Source: an uncultured Collinsella sp. (GTDB taxonomy: Bacteria; Actinomycetota; Coriobacteriia; Coriobacteriales; Coriobacteriaceae). Taken from it: 13,001 bases of DNA. Location: NCBI GenBank assembly GCA_900544725.1, contig UQWK01000057.1:1-13001 (forward strand), given 5' to 3'. Position 1 is the first letter of the stretch, and every line of letters starts with the position of its first letter. The notes beneath the pieces were generated by a model. It was not told the DNA's origin. It saw only the letters and a program-made list of their open reading frames with translations, and ran no database searches. Shown here piece after piece: positions 1 to 6,361 of the stretch. A program made the position numbers and the translations under genes.

Positions 1-55
1 GAGGGGCCATGCGGCGTAGCGCCGGGGCATGGTCCGGAAAATCGTCCGAGGTCCC

Positions 56-86
56 CGCTTTCCCAGAGGACTCCTTTGGGAAAGCG
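56..86. repeat. 31-nt near-perfect palindrome
   Basis: Positions 56-70 pair with 72-86 around a central C71: 14 Watson-Crick pairs plus one G66/T76 wobble. The wobble pairs only in plus-strand RNA, which hints that the hairpin forms in a plus transcript coming from outside the window. No T-run follows directly on either strand, so it is not a standard intrinsic terminator. The rest of 1-166 shows no gene I can support. Confidence 0.5.
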
Positions 87-166
87 CGACCCGTTTTGGA
101 CGCAAATTCCAGGACGCACTTTCCGCGACGCCCGGTCATCCCATGCCCTCACAATCTCGGCGTATG

Positions 167-200
167 AAAAACGAGGGAAGGCACACGTCCTTCCCTCGTT
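167..200 (-). terminator. intrinsic terminator of aspS
   Basis: A perfect 12-bp stem (170-181 with 189-200) with a 7-nt loop is followed on the minus strand by a short T-run (171-167, partly within the stem base). It starts 23 nt after the aspS stop codon. It is the clearest intrinsic terminator in the window and a useful comparison for the palindromic elements found behind larD and ppc. Confidence 0.85.
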
Positions 201-223
201 GCAAGCAATATGTAGCCGCTCGC

Positions 224-2011
224 CTACATCAGGCGCAGGCTGACGTCCTTGAGCTGGGCGCCGCTAACGGCACTCGGGGCGCCCGACATGAGGTCGGAGC
301 CGCTGGCCGTCTTGGGGAACGCCATGACGTCGCGAATGGAGTCGGAGCCGGTGAGCAGCATGCACACGCGGTCCAGGCCCAGAGCAAAACCGCCCATCGG
401 GGGCGCACCAAACTTGAGGGCCTCCATGAGGAAGCCAAACTGCGACTCGGCGCGCTCCTCGGTAAAGCCCAGGAGCTTGAGCATGGACATCTGCATCTCG
501 GCGTTGTGGATACGCATACCGCCGCCACCGGCCTCAAAGCCGTCCATGACAAAGTCGTAGGTGCACGAACCGGCTGCCAGCGGGTCGGCCTCGATCTTGG
601 CGATGTCGGTCTCGGTCGGCAGGGTGAAGGGCTGGTGTTCGGCTGCATAGGCCTTGCGGTCCTCATCCCAATGGAACAGCGGGAAGTTGACGACCCACAG
701 GAAGTCGTGACCCTCGCGCTTGATCTCGAGCGCATTGGCCATGTGCGAACGCATGCCGCCCAGGATCTCGTCGGAAAGCAGGCGCGGGCCGGCGGCGAAC
801 ATCACAAGGTCGCCGGGCTCGACGTCCATGCGCTCACGCAGAGCCGCCATCTCCTCGTCCGAGAAGAACTTGACGATGGGGCTGTTGATGGAGCCGTCCT
901 CGCGGAAGGCAATCCAGGCCAGGCCCTTGGCGCCAAACGTGGAAGCCACGCCGGCGAGCTTATCGATCTTGGCACGTGCCCAGGCACCGGCGCCCTTGGC
1001 GTTGATGGCCTTAACGACAGAGCCCTCCTCGTTTGCGGCAGTCGCAAAGACCTTGAACTTGGAGTTGGCAAAGATGTCGGTCAGGTCGACTAGATGCATA
1101 CCGTAGCGGGTATCGGGCTTGTCGGAGCCATAGGTGTCCATGGCATCCCAGTAGTTCATGCGACGCAGCGGCGTGGGCATCTCGACACCCATGCGGCCGA
1201 AGGCATCGGCCAGGACCTCTTCGAGCGCGCTCATGACATCGTTCTGGTCCACGAAGGACATCTCGATATCGACCTGGGTGAATTCGGGCTGGCGGTCGGC
1301 GCGCAGGTCCTCGTCGCGGAAGCACTTGGCAACCTGGTAGTAGCGCTCGACGCCACCGACCATGAGCAGCTGCTTCAGAAGCTGCGGGGACTGCGGCAGG
1401 GCGTAGAAGTTACCCGGCTGGATGCGGCTGGGGACGATGAAGTCGCGGGCGCCCTCGGGCGTGGACTTAAACAGGGAGGGCGTCTCGACCTCCATGAACT
1501 CACGGTTGTGCAGCGCCTCGCGAATGGCAAAGGTAAAGTCGGAACGCAGCTTGAGGTTGGCCATCATCTCGGGACGACGGAGGTCCAGATAGCGATAGCG
1601 CAGACGGGTGTCCTCGCTGGTCTCGATGCCGTCCTCGATCTGGAACGGCGGGGTGACGGAAGTGTTAAGCACCTCGGCGTGGTCGGTCAAGACCTCGATC
1701 TCGCCGGTCGCGAGCTTGGCGTTGGTGGTCTCCTCGCCACGGGAGCGCACGACGCCGTGGATCTTGATGGGCCACTCGGGACGCATGGTCTCGGCGATCC
1801 TAAAGGCGTCGCCGTCGGAGTGCTCGGGGTCGAAGGTGAGCTGCGTGATGCCCTCGCGGTCACGAAGGTCGCAGAAAATAAGGCCGCCGTGGTCGCGGCG
1901 ACGGCTCACCCAACCGGTGAGGGTGACCTCTTCGCCCACGTTCTCGCGGCGAAGCTCGCCGCAGGTACGGGTGTGCATGGAATGCTCGTCGATGGGACGG
2001 GTCTGGCTCAT
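224..2011 (-). CDS. aspS: aspartyl-tRNA synthetase
   Basis: A cytoplasmic class II synthetase that charges tRNA-Asp with aspartate using ATP. The 595 residues match the bacterial-type length. The N-terminal OB-fold anticodon-binding domain carries GWVSRRRDHGG (residues 33-43). Class II motif 2 appears as FRDEDLRADRQPEFTQ and motif 3 as GLDRVCMLLTG near the C-terminus, and the region between is long enough for the bacterial GAD insertion domain. ATG at 2011 is chosen because AGGAGG lies 9 nt upstream; Met12 (1978) is possible but lacks a good binding site. His41 in RRRDHGG matches the residue linked in the Pseudomonas enzyme to relaxed specificity, so this may also aspartylate tRNA-Asn (inference). 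The gene is monocistronic, divergent from serB, and has a structured leader. Confidence 0.97.
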   Translation of the reverse strand: MSQTRPIDEHSMHTRTCGELRRENVGEEVTLTGWVSRRRDHGGLIFCDLRDREGITQLTFDPEHSDGDAFRIAETMRPEWPIKIHGVVRSRGEETTNAKLATGEIEVLTDHAEVLNTSVTPPFQIEDGIETSEDTRLRYRYLDLRRPEMMANLKLRSDFTFAIREALHNREFMEVETPSLFKSTPEGARDFIVPSRIQPGNFYALPQSPQLLKQLLMVGGVERYYQVAKCFRDEDLRADRQPEFTQVDIEMSFVDQNDVMSALEEVLADAFGRMGVEMPTPLRRMNYWDAMDTYGSDKPDTRYGMHLVDLTDIFANSKFKVFATAANEEGSVVKAINAKGAGAWARAKIDKLAGVASTFGAKGLAWIAFREDGSINSPIVKFFSDEEMAALRERMDVEPGDLVMFAAGPRLLSDEILGGMRSHMANALEIKREGHDFLWVVNFPLFHWDEDRKAYAAEHQPFTLPTETDIAKIEADPLAAGSCTYDFVMDGFEAGGGGMRIHNAEMQMSMLKLLGFTEERAESQFGFLMEALKFGAPPMGGFALGLDRVCMLLTGSDSIRDVMAFPKTASGSDLMSGAPSAVSGAQLKDVSLRLM

Positions 2012-2017
2012 ACCAGT

Positions 2018-2074
2018 GATCCTCCTTTATGGATCTGTGCCGCCCCGTGTCGTTCCGGGCGGCGTCGTACAGAT
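2018..2074 (-). promoter_or_regulatory. structured aspS leader, two overlapping hairpins
   Basis: On the minus strand, an upstream hairpin pairs 2069-2074 with 2033-2038 and 2057-2063 with 2039-2045, with a 5-nt bulge. A second hairpin pairs GATCC (2035-2031) with GGATC (2022-2018) and would enclose most of the AGGAGG site (2026-2021). The two share bases 2033-2035, so they exclude each other. That geometry would suit a translational switch. It is seen in sequence only; no known riboswitch class is recognised. Confidence 0.35.
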
Positions 2075-2116
2075 TTGCCCAGCCTGCGTAAACCGCGCAG
2101 CCAGACATGGCGTTCT

Positions 2117-2122
2117 ATCTTA
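2117..2122 (-). promoter_or_regulatory. possible aspS -10 box
   Basis: TAAGAT on the minus strand (4 of 6 to TATAAT) lies about 105 nt upstream of the aspS start, which would place the leader hairpins inside the transcript. No convincing -35 is seen 17 nt upstream, so this is tentative. Confidence 0.2.
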
Positions 2123-2267
2123 TCGCACCCGCGTCGATGTGCCGCGAAAAAGTAGCTCCTGCCCAAAGACTTGACGGAGACGAAACAATTGACGCGCCGC
2201 GGCACCCGCCCGCGCTCGTCACGTGCGACAATATGCCCCAATAAAACAGCACTTGGAAAGGCCCGTC

Positions 2268-2903
2268 ATGACTGCACGCCTCATCGTTATGGATATCGAC
2301 TCCACGCTCATCAACCAGGAGGTCATCGATCTTTTGGGCGAGGAGGCCGGCGTGGGCGAGCAGGTGGCACAGATCACCGAACGCGCTATGCGCGGCGAGC
2401 TGGACTTTAAGCAAGCGCTCGAGGAGCGCGTGAGGCTACTCGCCGGCCTGGACGAGAGCGTGTTCGAGCGCACCTTTGAGCGCGTGACATTTACCCCCGG
2501 CGCGTTAGAGCTTGTGCGCTCGGCGCACAGCAAGGGCTGGAAGGTCGGCGTGGTAAGCGGCGGCTTCCACGAGATCGCTGACAAGATCGTAGCCGCCGCG
2601 GGCATCGATTTTTGCCTGGCCAACCGCCTGGAGGTCGTAGACGGCAAGCTCACGGGTAAGCTGGCGGCAGACATTGTGACCAAGGAGTCCAAGCTCATCC
2701 AGCTGCTGGACTGGGCAGTTGAGTGCGGCGTCGACATGGCCCACACGGTCGCTATTGGCGACGGGGCAAACGACATCCCCATGATCCGGGCCGCGGGCAC
2801 TGGCATCGCGTTTTGTGCCAAGCCCAAGACACGCGAGGCAGCCCCGTTTGCCATCGACGAGCGCAACCTGATGCTCGCCATGGACATCATCCTACGCGAC
2901 TAG
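2268..2903 (+). CDS. serB: phosphoserine phosphatase, HAD superfamily
   Basis: Predicted to hydrolyse phosphoserine to L-serine, the last step of serine synthesis, in the cytoplasm with Mg2+. The 211 residues show every HAD motif in order: DIDST at residues 9-13 (Asp9 nucleophile, Asp11 acid/base), SGG at 97-99, Lys142, and GDGAND at 164-169. The segment FCAKPKTREAA is typical of SerB. The cap segment lies between motifs I and II. The start at 2268 follows GGAAAGG (2255-2261) with 6-nt spacing; an in-frame ATG at 2223 would add 15 residues that fit no SerB and precede the binding site. No serA or serC neighbours are present. It appears monocistronic. Other HAD-IB phosphatases are possible, but the motif pattern fits SerB well. 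Confidence 0.9.
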   Translation: MTARLIVMDIDSTLINQEVIDLLGEEAGVGEQVAQITERAMRGELDFKQALEERVRLLAGLDESVFERTFERVTFTPGALELVRSAHSKGWKVGVVSGGFHEIADKIVAAAGIDFCLANRLEVVDGKLTGKLAADIVTKESKLIQLLDWAVECGVDMAHTVAIGDGANDIPMIRAAGTGIAFCAKPKTREAAPFAIDERNLMLAMDIILRD

Positions 2904-2939
2904 CCGATCCGTCTAACAATTGAATCAGTCTGTCCTATA

Positions 2940-2973
2940 GTTTCCGAACAATTTTGTCTTAGTGTTCGGAAAC
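2940..2973. promoter_or_regulatory. inverted repeat upstream of larB, candidate operator
   Basis: A perfect 11-bp inverted repeat, GTTTCCGAACA (2940-2950) and TGTTCGGAAAC (2963-2973), has a 12-nt spacer. It lies 45 nt before the larB start and covers the expected -35 zone of a weak -10 box, TAGACT (2989-2994). No T-run follows, so it is unlikely to be the serB terminator. A dimeric regulator site is the simplest reading; the TetR gene at the end of this operon is a candidate binder. Confidence 0.55.
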
Positions 2974-2988
2974 ATACCCTTTGAGTGC

Positions 2989-2994
2989 TAGACT
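2989..2994 (+). promoter_or_regulatory. possible -10 box of larB operon
   Basis: TAGACT matches 4 of 6 bases of TATAAT and sits 23 nt upstream of the larB start codon. No good -35 is present, and the spot where it should be is occupied by the inverted repeat. Either the promoter is activator-dependent or the box is wrong. Confidence 0.25.
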
Positions 2995-3017
2995 TTGCGC
3001 CGTCGAAGGGAACATAT

Positions 3018-3800
3018 ATGGATAAGCGAGATCTAGAGCAGCTGCTGAGCGATGTTGCCGGCGGATCAGTCACCCCGGCAGTCGCCCTTACGCGCATCCA
3101 GACGGCTCCGACCGCCGATTTGGGCTTTGCGCAGCTCGATCTTTCGCGCGGAGTGCGCCAGGGAGCCGGCGAGGTTGTCTACGGTGCTGGTAAAACCGCC
3201 GAGCAAATTGCCGCCATTATCGAGGCGCTGCGCGATGCAGGCCAGGAGCGCATCCTGGTCACACGCTTGGATGCCGAAAAAGCCGCGCGCACCGCTGAGC
3301 TCCTCGGCAACGACATCGACCTGGGATATGTCCCGGACGCCCAGCTCGCCCTGGTAGGTGGCAAGCCCTCCCCTACCGGCAACGGACGCATCGTCATCGC
3401 CTGCGCCGGCACGAGCGACCTGCCCGTCGCCGAGGAAGCCGCGTTGACGGCCGAGTTCTATGGCAACGAGGTCGACCGCCTCTACGACGTAGGCGTCGCC
3501 GGCCTGCACCGCCTACTCGCGCATGCCGAGGAACTTGCCCAGGCACAGGTGGTCATCGCCATCGCCGGCATGGAGGGCGCGTTGGCGAGCGTTATCGGCG
3601 GTCTGGTGAGCTGTCCGGTCATCGCCGTTCCCACCAGCGTGGGCTACGGCGCAAGTTTTGGTGGCGTAGCCGCACTGCTCGCCATGCTCAACTCCTGTGC
3701 CAGCGGCGTATCGGTCGTCAATATCGACAACGGCTTTGGCGCCGCTTACCAGGCAAGTCTTATCAATCATCTGAGCGCCGGCACACCCCGCGCCCGCTAA
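3018..3800 (+). CDS. larB: LarB, nickel-pincer cofactor biosynthesis carboxylase/hydrolase
   Basis: LarB carboxylates the pyridinium ring of nicotinic acid adenine dinucleotide and hydrolyses it to the dicarboxylated mononucleotide, the first step to the lactate racemase cofactor. The 260 residues have a variable N-terminus, then EVVYGAGKT (52-60), TSDLPVAEEA (132-141) and a PurE-like C-terminal core with AGMEGALASVIGG and VPTSVGYGASFGG. Glu186 and Cys227 are 41 residues apart, as are the catalytic Glu180 and Cys221 that I recall for the Lactobacillus plantarum enzyme. The start at 3018 follows GAAGGG (3005-3010) with 7-nt spacing; an ATG at 2985 lies upstream of that site and is less likely. 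It is followed 10 nt later by larC. Confidence 0.92.
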   Translation: MDKRDLEQLLSDVAGGSVTPAVALTRIQTAPTADLGFAQLDLSRGVRQGAGEVVYGAGKTAEQIAAIIEALRDAGQERILVTRLDAEKAARTAELLGNDIDLGYVPDAQLALVGGKPSPTGNGRIVIACAGTSDLPVAEEAALTAEFYGNEVDRLYDVGVAGLHRLLAHAEELAQAQVVIAIAGMEGALASVIGGLVSCPVIAVPTSVGYGASFGGVAALLAMLNSCASGVSVVNIDNGFGAAYQASLINHLSAGTPRAR

Positions 3801-3810
3801 GGAGCATTCC

Positions 3811-4728
3811 ATGTCCAATCATCAGCACACGCTTATCATCGACGGCACCTCGGGCATCAGCGGCGACATGACCGTCGCGGCCCTGCTCGACCTGGGCGCC
3901 AGCGAGGAGCACCTGCGCGAACAGCTCGCTACGCTGCCGGTCGACGGCTTTACGATCGCCGTCACGCGTGCAAACAAGCATGGCATCGACGCCTGTGATT
4001 TCGACGTTCAGCTGGCAGAAGAGCTCGAGAACTACGACCACGACATGGCATGGCTCTACGGCAACGAAGCAGCTGCCGAGCACACGCACGAGCATGAGCA
4101 CCACCATCATGATCATGGCGAGCACGAACACGAGCACAACCACGGCCATGACCATGAGGCCCACGGTCATGGCCACGAGGGCCATCATCACGCCCACCAC
4201 CATCACCACCGTTCTTTGGCGGACGTCACCGCCATCATCGATGGCTCGCAGCTAAGCGATGGCGCCAAGCGTCGTGCGCTCGCCATCTTTACCGCGCTCG
4301 CCGCCGCCGAGGCCAAGGCCCACGGCAAAACGCCCGAGACCGTCATGTTCCACGAGGTAGGCGCCGTCGATTCCATCGTCGACGTCTGCTCTGTCGCCAT
4401 CTGCCTCGATGACCTGGGTATTGAGGACATCGTGGTCGAGTCGCTTTCCGAGGGCCACGGCACCATTCGCTGCGCCCACGGCCTTATGCCCATTCCCGTC
4501 CCCGCCGTCGTCAACCTGTGCCAGGCGGGCAATATCGCCCTCACGCCTGCACCGGTCGCCGGCGAGCTCGTGACGCCCACGGGCGCCGCCATCGTCACCG
4601 CGCTGCGCACGTCCAACCAACTGCCCTCACGCTACCGCATCGAAGCCGTCGGCTACGGCGCCGGCAAGCGCCCCTACGAGGGTTGTTCCGGTACGCTCCG
4701 CTGCCTGCTCGTTCACGCGGACGCCTAG
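3811..4728 (+). CDS. larC: LarC N-terminal domain (LarC1), nickel insertion protein, no LarC2
   Basis: LarC is the CTP-dependent cyclometallase that inserts nickel into the pincer cofactor. The 305 residues show the family start DGTSGISGDM (11-20), a long His-rich stretch with 25 histidines among residues 91-133 (probable nickel store), FHEVGAVDSIVD (180-191), and GYGAGKRPYEG near the end. Full LarC proteins continue into a C-terminal CTP-binding domain (LarC2); this one stops at the domain boundary, and no LarC2 is coded in any frame downstream. Translation starts 6 nt after AAGGAG, which overlaps the larB stop codon. Whether LarC1 works alone, or LarC2 lies elsewhere, cannot be judged here. 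Confidence 0.9.
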   Translation: MSNHQHTLIIDGTSGISGDMTVAALLDLGASEEHLREQLATLPVDGFTIAVTRANKHGIDACDFDVQLAEELENYDHDMAWLYGNEAAAEHTHEHEHHHHDHGEHEHEHNHGHDHEAHGHGHEGHHHAHHHHHRSLADVTAIIDGSQLSDGAKRRALAIFTALAAAEAKAHGKTPETVMFHEVGAVDSIVDVCSVAICLDDLGIEDIVVESLSEGHGTIRCAHGLMPIPVPAVVNLCQAGNIALTPAPVAGELVTPTGAAIVTALRTSNQLPSRYRIEAVGYGAGKRPYEGCSGTLRCLLVHADA

Positions 4729-4730
4729 CC

Positions 4731-5270
4731 ATGGATGCCCGCAAGGCCAAAAGCCGCGCCGCAATCGTCGCGGCGTTCTCCAAGCTGCTGCGCGAAGAGG
4801 ACTACGGCAAGATCACCGTCGGCGACATCATCGCTCGCGCCTACGTAGGCCGTGCGACATTCTACGGCCTCTTTAAGAGCAAAGACGACCTACTGTCCGA
4901 GCTCGTGAACGACATCTGCACCCACGCCCTCGACGACGATGGCGTGCCCCTCGATGACCCACTCGTACAGGTCGAGCATATCCTCAACAACCTCTGGGAA
5001 CGCCGTCAAGGCGTACGAGCCCTCGTAGCCGGCGCCGGCTCACGCGTCTTCGCCGACTGCTTACGCAAGACCATCATGTCGCGCGCAGCCGAAACCGTCC
5101 CCGCCGACCCAAACGGCCCCGCCGCCACCATGGACCGAAGCTTCCTACTACATCACATAGCCTCAAGCTTCGTAGGAATGGTCCAATGGTGGGCCTGGCA
5201 CAACTTCCAAGCAGATAAGGCCGAAGTAGCCAAAGACTACCTATCAGCCATAAAACCCCTCTTCAACTAA
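4731..5270 (+). CDS. TetR/AcrR-family transcriptional regulator
   Basis: A 179-residue DNA-binding regulator. Residues 29-48 form the TetR helix-turn-helix (ITVGDIIARAYVGRATFYGLF), followed by KSKDDLL, the usual end of the TetR_N domain. The C-terminal ligand/dimer domain is divergent and includes a Trp-rich helix (VQWWAWHNF, 151-159); its ligand is unknown. The ATG lies 2 nt after the larC stop and has no clear ribosome binding site, so translation is probably coupled to larC. In L. plantarum the lar operon is controlled by LarR of the CRP/FNR family; here this gene is the obvious local candidate, perhaps sensing lactate or a lactate-derived signal (inference). The 3' part uses more A-ending codons (CTA, TCA, ATA) than its neighbours. 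Confidence 0.88.
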   Translation: MDARKAKSRAAIVAAFSKLLREEDYGKITVGDIIARAYVGRATFYGLFKSKDDLLSELVNDICTHALDDDGVPLDDPLVQVEHILNNLWERRQGVRALVAGAGSRVFADCLRKTIMSRAAETVPADPNGPAATMDRSFLLHHIASSFVGMVQWWAWHNFQADKAEVAKDYLSAIKPLFN

Positions 5271-5284
5271 CTAAGTAAGCCTCT

Positions 5285-5372
5285 CATCCCAAAGCACCGC
5301 CCCACCCCAAGGCACCACGCATCCCAAAGTGCCACTCGCACCTCAAAGCGCCTAACAACAAAGTGCCCACCA
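5285..5372. repeat. degenerate 17-19 nt tandem repeat, C/A-rich
   Basis: About five imperfect units built around YCCCAAAGYRCC start at 5285, 5303, 5320 and 5339, with a partial unit near 5357. They lie just behind the TetR stop codon. No protein or RNA role is evident. The next stretch, 5373-5429, holds only a small self-complementary GTTCGAAC inside a GTTGC/GCAAC pair. Confidence 0.5.
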
Positions 5373-5429
5373 CATCCAAATTCAGATATATATGTTGGTT
5401 GCTTGTTCGAACGCAACTGGATTCCCGCA

Positions 5430-5556
5430 GGGTCCGGCATAGGTTAACTTTCCGCCGCACTCCGCAGGACGCAAGAAGCTCCCGCCGCACGAAGTGCGCA
5501 GCGGGAGCTTCTTGCATGTCCGAGGACGCGGCGGAAAGTTAACCTATGCCGGACCC
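5430..5556. repeat. nested palindromic element, copy A
   Basis: A 127-nt element. The outer stem is a perfect 29 bp (5430-5458 with 5528-5556). Next is a conserved core: 12 nt on each side, holding CCGCA on the left and GAGGAC on the right, with a 4-bp helix GGAC/GTCC. The inner stem is a perfect 15 bp (5471-5485 with 5501-5515). The tip is CGCAC-GAA-GTGCG. It lies 24 nt past the larD stop, between convergent genes, and has no T-run on either side. It may end or protect transcripts, or be a small mobile palindrome. Copy B has the same architecture with different stem sequences. Confidence 0.85.
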
Positions 5557-5580
5557 GGGCGTTATATCAATTGTCTTGGA

Positions 5581-6312
5581 CTAGAACATGCCCAAGAAAC
5601 CGTGCACAAACAGTGCGGCCAGAGCGGCACCGACAAACGGAGCAATGCCAGGAACGAGCAGACCGTACTTCCAGTTGTTGTCAGCCTTGTTCTTGATCGG
5701 CAGCACCTGATAGGCCATGCGAGGACCAAGGTCACGAGCCTGGTTCATGGCGAAGCCGGTGATGCCGCCCATGCCCATGCCAACAGCCCAAACGATCAGA
5801 CCGACGCAGATAGCGAGCATCAGAACGTTCTCGCCGGCGCGGTTAGCGGCAGCAAGGATGGCGCTGATGAACACAAAGGTGCAGATAGCCTCGCAGAAGA
5901 AGTTACGAGCATAGTTCGTGCCCTCGGTGGTGGGGTTGGTCGAGAAGATATTGCGCTGGGCAATGGGATCGACGACACCATCGGAAGCCTTAAACTCATC
6001 GGCATACATCAACCACGCGATTACGGCACCCACAAAACCGCCGAGCATATCGGCAATCATGAAGGGGATGCAGCTGCTCCACGGCACCAGGCCGACGATG
6101 CACTGGGCAAGCACCATAGCGGGGTTCATGCACACGGCACCGCCAAAGACGAACAGGCAGACCGAGATGCCAAAAGACCAAGTGGTGATGGCAAACATAT
6201 GGCCGGAGCCCTGGTACTTGGTGCCCTTGAGCACGGTATCGCAGTGCACGCCCACGCCAAAGATGATCATGAGGGCCGTTGCGCCGAATTCACAGAGGAG
6301 TTTGGTAAGCAT
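5581..6312 (-). CDS. larD: MIP-family channel, probable lactate/glycerol facilitator (LarD-like)
   Basis: A 243-residue membrane channel of the aquaglyceroporin group, with about six hydrophobic helices and two re-entrant half-helices. The first signature is MNPAM (NPA at 63-65). The second is FAMNQARDLGPR, where the usual NPA reads NQA (190-192, codon CAG). Asp194 after Arg193 is the mark of glycerol rather than water channels, and Trp45 and Arg193 fit the selectivity filter. It lies 49 nt behind larA on the same strand. In the L. plantarum lar operon a GlpF-like protein (LarD) moves lactate, so the same job is likely here; a glycerol facilitator (GlpF) is the alternative. The ribosome binding site is weak (AAGG 4 nt before ATG, or GAAAG further up), suggesting coupling to larA. 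Confidence 0.85.
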   Translation of the reverse strand: MLTKLLCEFGATALMIIFGVGVHCDTVLKGTKYQGSGHMFAITTWSFGISVCLFVFGGAVCMNPAMVLAQCIVGLVPWSSCIPFMIADMLGGFVGAVIAWLMYADEFKASDGVVDPIAQRNIFSTNPTTEGTNYARNFFCEAICTFVFISAILAAANRAGENVLMLAICVGLIVWAVGMGMGGITGFAMNQARDLGPRMAYQVLPIKNKADNNWKYGLLVPGIAPFVGAALAALFVHGFLGMF

Positions 6313-6361
6313 AAAACCTTATCTTTCTTGTCGGTTATAAACGATTCGTTTGGGCCACGCA

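Noticed and set aside
29..1093. Long open frame antisense to aspS
   Set aside because: It lies opposite the well-supported aspS gene, its protein matches no family, and GC-rich genes commonly leave such open antisense frames.
3763..4209. Minus-strand frame rich in Met and Val, resembling a membrane protein
   Set aside because: It is the complement of the larC His-rich repeat (CAC/CAT codons read as GTG/ATG), not a gene.
5395..5420. TTCGAA within paired arms, resembling a tRNA T-arm
   Set aside because: The loop would be too long, and no acceptor, anticodon or D-arm can be fitted around it.
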